From an uncultured Bacteroidales bacterium (GTDB lineage: Bacteria; Bacteroidota; Bacteroidia; Bacteroidales; Muribaculaceae), in assembly GCA_900547755.1 (NCBI GenBank), contig URIC01000044.1, forward strand, positions 1 to 20,521: a stretch of 20,521 nucleotides of DNA, written 5' to 3'. Positions 1-8,812 of this stretch are shown piece after piece. Numbering within the stretch: position 1 is the first letter of the stretch; every line of letters starts with the position of its first letter. The notes below the pieces were generated by a model that saw only the letters and a program-made list of their open reading frames with translations, was not told where the DNA came from and did no database searches. The position numbers were made by a program, and so were the translations under genes.

Positions 1-513
1 GGACTTGACGTGGTGACTGATTCGGAAGAGATGCAGAGAGTCATAGACAGACTGAACGAGCGGACAAGGATGATGGGTGCCAAACAAAAGAGAGCACTTG
101 AAACCGCGACGATAGCAGCCGAAGCCACTAATAATGCCACTGTCATTTCAAGTGCTGACGGGGCAAAGATACAAAACAATCTTGGAACACTTGCGACAAA
201 TTATGAAAAAATTGCAAACAAGACAAGAGGTTTTATAACAGACTTGTCACACGCACTCGGTTTAAAGCAACACGAATCAAGCCAATATGGGACTTTTGAG
301 ACACCCGATGGTAAACGGATAACCATTCGTGTAAGCAACCATAACGCACGAGTGTCCAACTTTGACAAAAATAATGAGAGCGAGGGAATAAGCATTGTTA
401 TTTCAAGCCACAAAAACAAAGGCTTGCACAATGACGGCAACGCCCATATCATAGAATATTCCTACACAAAACGTGCGCTTGAAACGCAGAAGGCAAGCCT
501 TTGGCAGAGATGA
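1..513 (+). CDS. Fragment of a phage/conjugative-element polyvalent protein, open at the left edge
   Basis: The frame is open from base 1 (GLDVVTDSEEMQRVIDRLNE) and ends at TGA 511-513, so only the last ~170 residues of this reading frame are visible. The opening phrase is familiar from giant polyvalent proteins of Bacteroidales phages and conjugative elements, where it follows methyltransferase/helicase modules. Residues ~95-155 (GKRITIRVSNHNARVSNF, then SIVISSH and IIEYSY) form a compact conserved module that I cannot name. The next frame resumes with NAEGKPLAEMIRSV, which is the expected continuation, so this is most likely the upstream half of the 510-3776 protein, separated by a one-base deletion near 483. 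Alternatively it is a separate protein ending in an ATGA overlap with the next start. Function is not assignable from this piece. Confidence 0.7.
   Translation, partial: GLDVVTDSEEMQRVIDRLNERTRMMGAKQKRALETATIAAEATNNATVISSADGAKIQNNLGTLATNYEKIANKTRGFITDLSHALGLKQHESSQYGTFETPDGKRITIRVSNHNARVSNFDKNNESEGISIVISSHKNKGLHNDGNAHIIEYSYTKRALETQKASLWQR
483..486 (+). other. Probable frameshift site in the polyvalent protein
   Basis: Frame +1 reads RALE up to 483 and then runs into TGA at 511. Frame +3 is open from 483 and reads NAEGKPLAEMIRSV. Restoring one A in the AAA run at 482-484 (GAAAC to GAAAAC) would give RALENAEGKPLAEMIRSV without interruption. No X-XXY-YYZ slippery heptamer was seen, so a homopolymer deletion (natural or a sequencing error) is more likely than programmed frameshifting. 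Confidence 0.6.
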
Positions 514-3500
514 TCCGTTCGGTATCTGACGCATTGGCTGGTGAAGAGTTCAAAGACACGACAGGCTTGGCCGAGCGCGAGGAGGTTAACGGCAGTTCAG
601 TCCGTGAGCATCGTGTGTACCACGGCAGCGGAGCGGACTTCGATGCTTTTGACCACTCGCACATGGGCGAGGGCGAAGGCGCGCAGGCTTACGGCTGGGG
701 AACTTATGTGACCGAGGTGGAAGGTATCGGCAGGACGTATGCTATTCAAAATACAACGAAGCACAACGATGCTTTACGAGCATTGCAACACGATGTAGAT
801 GCTATATCTGACCAACTTAACAGACACCGGGATGATTTGAAGTATGACAAAGAACAGCTAAAACGTGCTAACGAATGGAGAGCCGAGGCAGAGCTTGACT
901 ATGAATTGTTCAAAGATGAAGCTGAGGAATTAAAGGAAAAATATGGAGAGTCTTCTCCTAAATACCGAAACCATCTGTTTAATGACATCTACACAGATGA
1001 AATGAAACGTGCTCAAAGTTCAGTTAAGAGCACAGAAGAGTCAATCCAGTATCGCAAGGAGAAAATCTCAGAGCTGGAAAAGGCATTAAAGGATAAGCAA
1101 GCGGAGATTGATGAACTGCCGAAGGAGTTTCCACGCCACCTTTACACCGTAGAAATACCCGATGACAACGGCAGCAACTATCTGGATTGGAATGGACACC
1201 CTGCTGAATCTTTATTGAAAGATGTAGGTTCGTTTTTGGAGAGTGAAGGCTTTGAGAGGGTGCAGGATAGCCCTGTCAGATATGAGAAAAGCGAAAGCAC
1301 CGTTGTTTTGAACCCCAATGCAACTGGAGCTGATTTGTATGCGGAATTGCGTGAGGCTCTTGGCAGCGACAAGAAAGCGTCACAAGCATTGGCGGAGTTA
1401 GGCTGTATTGGCATCAAATATCCTGCTGACAATATGCGTGGTGGCCGTGAGGATGGCTCAAAGAACTACGTTATCTTCAACGAGAATGATGCGAAGATAA
1501 CCGACCATACACGCTTTCTGCGTACTGCAGGCGGAGAGGTGTACGGCTTGGTGAAGGACGGACGCATATACCTTGACCCAAAGGTGGCAACAGCGGAGAC
1601 TGCGGTACACGAATACACGCATCTGTGGGGCGATATGCTGAGACGTAAGGATTCCGAGCAATGGAACCACACTGTGAAGGAACTGAAGAACAGCGTTCTT
1701 TGGGAGGAAGTGAAGGAGCTGTATCCGGAGCTGAAGACCGATGACGAGATAGCGGACGAGGTGTTGTCGACGTTCAGCGGACGCAGAGGAGCGGAACGCT
1801 TGCGCGAGGAGGCACGCAGGGTTGCCGATGGCGATGGCGGAGTGTTCACCAAGGCGAAGGCTATCGAGACGTTGGAGCGAGTGAAGGAAGCCATAGCGCG
1901 GTTCTGGGAAGGAGTGGCGAGGATGTTCGGCATCAACCGCTACCGCAGTGCCGAGGAGTTGGCTGATATGGCGATGAGGGACTTGCTTGACTCCAAGAAT
2001 CCTATGAAGGACGAGAGCGGAATGAGAAAGCGAGGAGAGGTTGGCGATGAGGGAGTAAAGTCGCTGAAAGGAGAAGAAGCAATGGTGGCTCTTGACAATA
2101 TTTTCGAAGACAAAAAGACTGAGAATATGCCACAAAAGGTTTCATCTTTGGTCAAATTTATGGAATTATTCCGAAAGCCTGTTCGCACATTCCTTGGCGA
2201 AGTTGTGAATGTTAAGGAAGAAGTCTATAATAAAATCATTCGTGAGAAAAGAACAAGTATTTCAGGTGCTGTATTGCCGACTCTTGAAAATGCAGACTTC
2301 GCCATACGTGATACAGATGGAAGTACTTTATATATAAAGCGATTTAAGAGCGAGAACAATGATAATGTTTATAATATAGCAGTTGTAAACAAGTATGGTG
2401 AAGTGGAGGATTATGTAAGTTCCGTTCACATAAAGAGTGACAACAATCTACGTAACAAAATAACGAAAGGTGCTGAATTGTTACTACCGCAAGAACGGAT
2501 TACCGACGGGATTTTGCCCCGAAACAATTCAACACCTGGCGCAAAGGTAGCGAATTATTCTGAAACCGCCAAGCCACGCTACAGCAGAAAGCCGGGCGAG
2601 AGCATCTTCGACTATGCGTCACGTGTGTCGGAGGACGTGGATAGAAGCGTGAGAGAAAGAGTAAGCGCACGGGACGAGTATGAGAAGAAGGTCAAGAGCA
2701 AAGGCTTCCAAACAAAGGAGGCGTTGCAGAACAGTATGCTCGGACTACAGGAGTTTATGTCCGCGATAGACCACGCTTCGGGCAACAGGCGGTACATAGA
2801 GGACATCCCCGACTTTGAGAATCCGATACTCGGAGAGAACCGTCTGTCGTCGGTGAACAAGGAGGAGATGCACCAAGTTGCCAAGACGCAATTCAAGCCG
2901 TTGATGTCGGCAGTGGCTAAACTGAGCGGCAACGGCAAGGAGAGCGGAGAGTTGTACGACTATATGTTCGCCAAGCACGGACTTGAGCGTGATGCCGTGA
3001 TGCGGCAGAGAGAGGCTCAGAAAGAGTTTGACAAGTACCAAAAGGCAAATCCCAAGGGTACTAAAACGATTGGAGATTTCGTTGCAAGCCTTGAAGGCAA
3101 AGACTATGCAGGACTTACGGCATTGACGGCAGAAGACGGCAGGGTGAAGTCGATACAATCGCAGATAGACGCCATAGACGAGCAGATGAAGGCTACAGAC
3201 GACCAATTGTTGCTCCGTAAACTCGGTGGTCAGAAGAAGCGGTTGAAGGTGGATTTGCTCAACGCCGCAAGGGATGCCGCCGATGACATCCGCAAGGCTT
3301 TTGAGAGCAATCCGAGCCATGATCGGTCAGACATAAATGAATTGTGGAAGCGGGTAAACGAGGTGAACGGCAACACACTTAGGAAGTTGTATGAGAGCGG
3401 TATGCTCACGAAAGAGGCATACAACGACATCAGCAGCATGTATACGAATTATATCCCTATGAGGGGATTCGACCAAACGACAAGTGCGGATGCCTACGCT

Positions 3501-3776
3501 TATCTGACGCACGGCGACAGCGCATTCAACGCACCGATAAAGACAGCCAAAGGGCGCAGCTCCAAGGCTGACAATCCTATAGCATATATGCAGGCGATGG
3601 CGGAAAGTGCGATAATGCAGGGCAACCGCAACGTATTGGTGAAACAAAAGATGTTGAACTTTGTGCGCAACCATCCGAGCGACCTTGCGAGTGTCAGCGA
3701 TGTCTGGTTGCAATATGACTCGGTTGCCGATGAGTGGAAGCCAGTGTATGCTTTTGGGCGCGAATCGAAGGGGTGA
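510..3776 (+). CDS. Polyvalent protein: ART-like, coiled coil, HExxH metallopeptidase, probable nuclease module
   Basis: This is the C-terminal part of a giant mobile-element polyprotein of the kind thought to be injected with phage or conjugative DNA. From ATG 510 it has 1088 residues. Residues ~35-80 (YHGSGADFDAFD, then AYGWGTYVTE) and ~210-330 (LYTVEIPDDNG, NYVIFNE) resemble an ADP-ribosyltransferase-fold domain. A charged coiled coil (~85-200) is inserted between these parts. H367-EYT-H371 is a zinc-metallopeptidase motif, with an acidic candidate third ligand in DDEIADEV (~411-418). Residues ~590-665 resemble the barnase/EndoU/RelE-like nuclease modules of polyvalent proteins. The remainder (ELYDYMFAKHGLERD and on) matches large polyvalent-associated regions. 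The ATG overlaps the previous stop (ATGA), but NAEGKPLA upstream in this frame suggests continuity with the preceding fragment. The protein ends abruptly at GRESKG, where I would expect relatives to continue. Confidence 0.75.
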   Translation: MIRSVSDALAGEEFKDTTGLAEREEVNGSSVREHRVYHGSGADFDAFDHSHMGEGEGAQAYGWGTYVTEVEGIGRTYAIQNTTKHNDALRALQHDVDAISDQLNRHRDDLKYDKEQLKRANEWRAEAELDYELFKDEAEELKEKYGESSPKYRNHLFNDIYTDEMKRAQSSVKSTEESIQYRKEKISELEKALKDKQAEIDELPKEFPRHLYTVEIPDDNGSNYLDWNGHPAESLLKDVGSFLESEGFERVQDSPVRYEKSESTVVLNPNATGADLYAELREALGSDKKASQALAELGCIGIKYPADNMRGGREDGSKNYVIFNENDAKITDHTRFLRTAGGEVYGLVKDGRIYLDPKVATAETAVHEYTHLWGDMLRRKDSEQWNHTVKELKNSVLWEEVKELYPELKTDDEIADEVLSTFSGRRGAERLREEARRVADGDGGVFTKAKAIETLERVKEAIARFWEGVARMFGINRYRSAEELADMAMRDLLDSKNPMKDESGMRKRGEVGDEGVKSLKGEEAMVALDNIFEDKKTENMPQKVSSLVKFMELFRKPVRTFLGEVVNVKEEVYNKIIREKRTSISGAVLPTLENADFAIRDTDGSTLYIKRFKSENNDNVYNIAVVNKYGEVEDYVSSVHIKSDNNLRNKITKGAELLLPQERITDGILPRNNSTPGAKVANYSETAKPRYSRKPGESIFDYASRVSEDVDRSVRERVSARDEYEKKVKSKGFQTKEALQNSMLGLQEFMSAIDHASGNRRYIEDIPDFENPILGENRLSSVNKEEMHQVAKTQFKPLMSAVAKLSGNGKESGELYDYMFAKHGLERDAVMRQREAQKEFDKYQKANPKGTKTIGDFVASLEGKDYAGLTALTAEDGRVKSIQSQIDAIDEQMKATDDQLLLRKLGGQKKRLKVDLLNAARDAADDIRKAFESNPSHDRSDINELWKRVNEVNGNTLRKLYESGMLTKEAYNDISSMYTNYIPMRGFDQTTSADAYAYLTHGDSAFNAPIKTAKGRSSKADNPIAYMQAMAESAIMQGNRNVLVKQKMLNFVRNHPSDLASVSDVWLQYDSVADEWKPVYAFGRESKG

Positions 3777-3852
3777 AACGACAAGAACATGGCGACATAT
3801 TCGTTGAATATCAACGATGCAAAATGCACGGAACTTATTCGTTTTGGGGGAA

Positions 3853-4431
3853 TCAGCCTAATTCATCGGATTTGATTCCCAGAGCCATCATTATCGGAAA
3901 AGCGACAATTTGAGAGGCGTATCCATTCCCTTTCGCAGATTTGTCCATGGTGAATCGTGTGGCTATTTTGCCGTTGCTCTCAGAAAGAATTTTGTCGATT
4001 TCCTCGCCGCAACGCCCATCAAAGCCAATGACAGCGACTCGCTTTATCTCCTTTTCTGACATAAGATTGTGAAGAGAGTCAAGGAAAAAGTCGTTGGAGT
4101 CAGCCATCCCCTCATTTGAATATGTGTAGAACGAAAATTCGCCGAGATGTCCGTTGAAAGCCATTCCGTTCAGTCCGGCAATGTCAGACGGGGTGCAGAC
4201 GTCGAAATTGTCACAACCGTTGTTGTATGTAATATAAACGTCAATTTGGTTTTCGCCGGGAGTGACACCCCAGTCCAAAGCAATGTATGTAAACAGCGAA
4301 GAGAGATCGATGGTGCTCAGCTCGCGGTTTAGAATGCGCTCAAAATTAGTTTTGAAATCCGATGTGATAAAATTAAGGAATGCCGCATCCACAATGATGG
4401 CATTTGGGGCTGGTGTGAAATCTTTAGTCAT
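3853..4431 (-). CDS. Conserved Bacteroidales protein of unknown function (DUF6621-like)
   Basis: This is a 192-residue soluble protein with no signal peptide or membrane segment. It starts MTKDFTPAPNAIIVDAAFLNF and contains TYIALDWGVTPGENQIDVYI, LNGMAFNGHLGEFSF and KRVAVIGFDGRCGEEI. I recall this pattern (VDAAFxNF near the N-terminus, LGEFSF in the middle) from an uncharacterised Bacteroidales family, probably DUF6621; the family name is from memory. The start was placed at ATG 4431-4429 rather than the in-frame ATG at 4491, because a Bacteroidetes promoter (TTTTG, 19 bases, TATCTTTG) lies at 4445-4476, inside the longer version; this leaves a leader of only a few bases. It is divergent from the SpoU methyltransferase. 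No function is proposed. Confidence 0.75.
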   Translation of the reverse strand: MTKDFTPAPNAIIVDAAFLNFITSDFKTNFERILNRELSTIDLSSLFTYIALDWGVTPGENQIDVYITYNNGCDNFDVCTPSDIAGLNGMAFNGHLGEFSFYTYSNEGMADSNDFFLDSLHNLMSEKEIKRVAVIGFDGRCGEEIDKILSESNGKIATRFTMDKSAKGNGYASQIVAFPIMMALGIKSDELG

Positions 4432-4444
4432 CTGCTTTTTTATG

Positions 4445-4476
4445 CAAAGATAACTTTCGATTGCGTATCGGCAAAA
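4445..4476 (-). promoter_or_regulatory. Bacteroidetes-type promoter for the 3853-4431 gene
   Basis: On the minus strand, TTTTG (4476-4472) and TATCTTTG (4452-4445) are separated by 19 bases, matching TTTG-N19-21-TAnnTTTG. The predicted transcription start is about 4-10 bases ahead of ATG 4431, so the mRNA leader is very short. This element decides the start codon of that gene. Confidence 0.7.
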
Positions 4477-4490
4477 TTTATGCTCCAGCA

Positions 4491-4522
4491 TTTTTATGTT
4501 ATTTGTAATATCGTTAACTTTG
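4491..4522 (+). promoter_or_regulatory. Bacteroidetes-type promoter for the SpoU methyltransferase operon
   Basis: A perfect -7 element TAACTTTG lies at 4515-4522. The -33 position, 19 bases upstream, is a T-run (4491-4495) and not a perfect TTTG. The predicted start of transcription falls at or just before ATG 4528, so the message would be leaderless or nearly so. It is back to back with the minus-strand promoter at 4445-4476. Confidence 0.55.
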
Positions 4523-4527
4523 TGGAT

Positions 4528-5280
4528 ATGGAACTTTCAGCAGGAGTAATAAAATGGGTGCATTCCTTGTTGCAGAAAAAGAATCGTGACAAGGAGCGTT
4601 GTTTTGTTGCAGAAGGAACAAAATGCGTGGTTGACACACTCGATTATTTTAAGGTTAGATATTTGTTTGCCACGTCTGATTGGGCGGACAGCGTCGGCTG
4701 TAGATTGCGCTGCCCCGTGACGGTCGCAACCAAAGCTCAAATAGAGAGGATGTCGATGCTGAAAACGGCGACGGACGTCATCGCTGTTTATGAAATGCCA
4801 GATGTCCAGATTGAGAAAGGCTTGGAGAAGCGTCTTGCATTAGTGCTTGATGGAATCCAAGACCCAGGAAACTTCGGAACCATATTAAGGATTGCCGATT
4901 GGTTTGGAATCAAAGACGTGTTTTGTAGCAAAGATACCGTAGACGTTTACAATCCTAAGGCGGTGCAGGCTACGATGGGGGCTGTTTCGCGTGTGAATGT
5001 CGTGTATTGCAGCCTTTCGGAACTGTTTGCGACATATAAGGAAATGCCAGTATACGGAACATTGCTTGACGGAAACAATATTTATGAAACGCCGCTGGCG
5101 CAGGCGGGATTCATCGTCATGGGCAATGAAGGCAAGGGGATTTCGGAGGAGATAAGACGTCTTGTGACAGGAAAGTTGCTCATTCCGTCATATCCGATCG
5201 GCACTCCGACATCGGAATCGCTAAATGTGGGGATGGCGACAGCCATTGTTGTCGCAGAATTTAGAAGAAGAACAATGTAG
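4528..5280 (+). CDS. SpoU/TrmH-family RNA 2'-O-methyltransferase
   Basis: This 250-residue enzyme is predicted to methylate a ribose 2'-OH in rRNA or tRNA using S-adenosylmethionine. The N-terminus (residues ~1-90, with KKNRDKERCFVAEGTKCV) matches the substrate-binding domain of the RlmB/TrmH type. The C-terminal half carries the three knotted SPOUT motifs: LDGIQDPGNFGTILRIADW, then IVMGNEGKGISEEI, then IPSYPIGTPTSESLNVGMA. The target nucleotide cannot be read from sequence. The start at ATG 4528 is preferred over an in-frame ATG at 4480 because the -7 box at 4515-4522 would lie inside the longer form. radA follows after only 7 bases, so the two are probably cotranscribed. Confidence 0.9.
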   Translation: MELSAGVIKWVHSLLQKKNRDKERCFVAEGTKCVVDTLDYFKVRYLFATSDWADSVGCRLRCPVTVATKAQIERMSMLKTATDVIAVYEMPDVQIEKGLEKRLALVLDGIQDPGNFGTILRIADWFGIKDVFCSKDTVDVYNPKAVQATMGAVSRVNVVYCSLSELFATYKEMPVYGTLLDGNNIYETPLAQAGFIVMGNEGKGISEEIRRLVTGKLLIPSYPIGTPTSESLNVGMATAIVVAEFRRRTM

Positions 5281-5287
5281 TGTGGTT

Positions 5288-6652
5288 ATGGCAAAGGATA
5301 AAATAGCGTTTTTTTGTAGCGATTGCGGATATGAGTCGCCAAAATGGGTGGGGAAGTGTCCGAATTGCGGGGCCTGGAACACTTTCGTCGAAGAGCGCGT
5401 TGTGCAGACTCGAGGCGGGAAATCGCTCCTCCCGGAAACAAAATTGGACTCGAAGCCACTTCGCTTGTCTGAAATCGAAGCTGGGGAGGAGAAGCGCATA
5501 CAGATGCCGAGCGGAGAGTTGAACCGTGTGCTTGGCGGAGGTTTGGTGCAGGGTTCTATAATATTAATAGGAGGAGAGCCTGGGATTGGAAAGTCGACCC
5601 TCGTTTTGCAGAACGTAATACGCATTAGAAGCAGAAAGGTGCTCTATGTGTCTGGTGAGGAAAGCGCGCAGCAATTGAAAATGCGGGCTGACCGACTTGG
5701 TGCAGACGGAGGAGAGTGCTATATTGTTTGTGAAACGTCGTTGGAGAAGATATTTCAACACATAAAAAACAGCAATCCAGGAATAGTGGTTGTCGACTCC
5801 ATACAAACTATTGCTTCCGACAATCTTGAATCTGTGGCTGGAAGTGTTAGCCAAGTGCGGGAATGTGCGGCGTCTCTTTTGAAATATGCCAAGGAGAGCG
5901 GAACACCAGTGGTGCTGATCGGGCATATCAACAAGGAGGGAAGTATAGCCGGGCCGAAGGTGCTTGAACACATTGTCGACGCCGTGCTGCAGTTTGAGGG
6001 CGACCGTCATTATATGTATCGGTTGTTGCGCTCGATAAAGAATAGATTCGGAAGCACGTCGGAAATGGGCATATATGAAATGACACAATCGGGATTGCGT
6101 GAAGTGGCAAATCCATCGGAGCTGCTGTTGTCTGATAATGATTCAGACTTGTCGGGAGCTGCTATCGGTGTGACAGTGGAGGGGGCGCGTCCATTGCTCG
6201 TCGAATCGCAAGCGTTGGTAAGCACTGCTGCGTACGGCACAGCGCAGAGGTCGGTGACTGGCTTTGATTCAAAAAGAATGAATATGTTGTTGGCTGTGCT
6301 TGAGAAACGGGTCGGTTTTAAATTGGCTTTGAAAGATGTGTTCCTCAATATTGCGGGGGGATTCAAGGTCAATGATCCGGCGCTTGACCTTGCTGTTATC
6401 AGCTCGATACTTTCGTCAAATGTCGATATGCCGATCGCAAAGACGGTTTGTTTGACAGGGGAAGTCGGATTGTCGGGGGAGATTCGCCCGGTCACCAGGA
6501 TAGAACAGCGCATAATAGAGGCTAACAAATTAGGCTTTTACACGATTTATGTGCCAAAGCACAATTTGAAAGGTGTGGATGTGTCTCAGTATAATGTTGA
6601 AGTTAAAGAAGTGGCGCGTGTAGAGGAAGTGTTCCGCTCGCTTTTCGGGTAA
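5288..6652 (+). CDS. radA: DNA repair protein RadA (Sms)
   Basis: This RecA-like ATPase of 454 residues takes part in homologous recombination, promoting branch migration and processing of recombination intermediates. A C4 zinc finger opens the protein (C10-x2-C13, C24-x2-C27). Walker A is GGEPGIGKST (95-104). The RadA-specific KNRFG motif is at 251-255. The C-terminal ~170 residues (from about ALVSTAAYGTAQRSVTGFD) are the Lon-protease-like domain, which lacks proteolytic function in the family. The length is usual. ATG 5288 is chosen because the zinc finger begins at residue 10 and upstream codons overlap the end of the methyltransferase gene. It has no promoter of its own and is probably translated from the methyltransferase message. 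Confidence 0.96.
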   Translation: MAKDKIAFFCSDCGYESPKWVGKCPNCGAWNTFVEERVVQTRGGKSLLPETKLDSKPLRLSEIEAGEEKRIQMPSGELNRVLGGGLVQGSIILIGGEPGIGKSTLVLQNVIRIRSRKVLYVSGEESAQQLKMRADRLGADGGECYIVCETSLEKIFQHIKNSNPGIVVVDSIQTIASDNLESVAGSVSQVRECAASLLKYAKESGTPVVLIGHINKEGSIAGPKVLEHIVDAVLQFEGDRHYMYRLLRSIKNRFGSTSEMGIYEMTQSGLREVANPSELLLSDNDSDLSGAAIGVTVEGARPLLVESQALVSTAAYGTAQRSVTGFDSKRMNMLLAVLEKRVGFKLALKDVFLNIAGGFKVNDPALDLAVISSILSSNVDMPIAKTVCLTGEVGLSGEIRPVTRIEQRIIEANKLGFYTIYVPKHNLKGVDVSQYNVEVKEVARVEEVFRSLFG

Positions 6653-6675
6653 ATCTGAAATTAATATTCTCGAAA

Positions 6676-6707
6676 TTTTTTTCTTCAGCCGTCTTTGATT
6701 AATTTTG
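6676..6707 (+). promoter_or_regulatory. Bacteroidetes-type promoter for clpP-clpX
   Basis: TAATTTTG (6700-6707) is a perfect -7 element. 19 bases upstream is a T-run (6676-6680), a weak -33. This gives an AT-rich leader of about 45 bases ending in AAGAGGATAAAT before ATG 6760; AGAGGA is a plausible ribosome-binding site. No convincing terminator for radA lies between 6653 and this promoter, so some read-through is possible. Confidence 0.6.
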
Positions 6708-6759
6708 TATGACATAAAAACGTATATAGACAACAAAAAAGAATAACAAGAGGATAAAT

Positions 6760-7437
6760 ATGAAAAATGAATTCAGAGATTTCGCAGTGAAACACATAGG
6801 ACTCAACGGGCTCGCTGTTGACGACTATATGAACATCACCAGCAGCTATATCTCTCCGACTATTATTGAAGAACGTCAATTGAATGTGGCACAAATGGAC
6901 GTGTTCTCACGATTGATGATGGATAGAATTATATTTTTGGGCACACAGATAGATGATTATACAGCAAATGTAATCCAAGCCCAGTTGCTTTATCTTGACT
7001 CTTCCGACCCGGGCAAGGATATCTCGATTTATATAAACTCTCCTGGTGGCTCTGTATATGCTGGACTTGGCATATATGACACTATGCAGTACATTTCGAG
7101 CGATGTCAAGACGATTTGCACAGGAATGGCGGCATCGATGGCTGCCGTGCTGCTTGTGGCCGGACAGAAGGGCAAACGCTACGCCCTGCCACATTCCCGG
7201 GTTATGATACACCAGCCTATGGGAGGCATACAGGGACAGGCTTCGGATATTGAAATCACAGCCCGTCAGATACTTAAACTCAAGGACGAGCTTTATCGCA
7301 TCATTTCGGACCACAGCGGCCAGCCCTTCGAGAAGGTGGCGGCCGACAGTGACCGCGACTATTGGATGTCCGCCGCTGAAGCCGCCGAATACGGCATGAT
7401 AGACAAGGTACTCGTTAATCCCGACAAGAAAGACTGA
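6760..7437 (+). CDS. clpP: ATP-dependent Clp protease proteolytic subunit ClpP
   Basis: This serine protease of 225 residues forms the tetradecameric chamber that degrades substrates unfolded by ClpX. The catalytic triad is visible: S126 in GMAASMAA, H151 in HSRVMIHQP and D200 in DRDYWMSA. The oxyanion-region motif SPGGSV and the MIHQPMGG segment are intact. clpX begins one base after the stop, so the two are coupled. An unusual feature is that GC content changes sharply within the gene. Sample 60-base lines run 33-48% GC at 6901-7080 but 63-67% at 7141-7200 and 7321-7380, with the codon style switching from that of radA to that of clpX. The usual Bacteroidales upstream neighbour, trigger factor, is absent and radA is there instead. 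Confidence 0.97.
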   Translation: MKNEFRDFAVKHIGLNGLAVDDYMNITSSYISPTIIEERQLNVAQMDVFSRLMMDRIIFLGTQIDDYTANVIQAQLLYLDSSDPGKDISIYINSPGGSVYAGLGIYDTMQYISSDVKTICTGMAASMAAVLLVAGQKGKRYALPHSRVMIHQPMGGIQGQASDIEITARQILKLKDELYRIISDHSGQPFEKVAADSDRDYWMSAAEAAEYGMIDKVLVNPDKKD

Positions 7438-7438
7438 A

Positions 7439-8707
<1,269 letters not shown>

Positions 8708-8737
8708 ACATCTTTCATATAATAAAGATGGCCATAT

Positions 8738-8789
8738 AAATAACAAAGACGGCGCAAGTCCGAATGGAGTTGCGCCGTCTTTGTTATTT
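8738..8789. terminator. Bidirectional terminator between clpX and the convergent secreted-protein gene
   Basis: This is a perfect 20-bp inverted repeat (arms 8738-8757 and 8770-8789; core ACAAAGACGGCGCAA) with a 12-base loop. It lies between two convergent genes, with AAA and TTT at the outer ends so that each strand has a short T-run after the stem. It should stop transcription from both sides. Confidence 0.85.
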
Positions 8790-8812
8790 GGAAAAGTGCG
8801 CTCCGAATCACA

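Noticed and set aside
478..486. Programmed -1 frameshift signal
   Set aside because: No slippery heptamer or downstream stem was seen; a lost A in a short A-run is simpler.
4432..4491. Upstream start (ATG 4491) for the minus-strand DUF6621-like gene
   Set aside because: The added 20 residues overlap the promoter elements and lack similarity to the family start.
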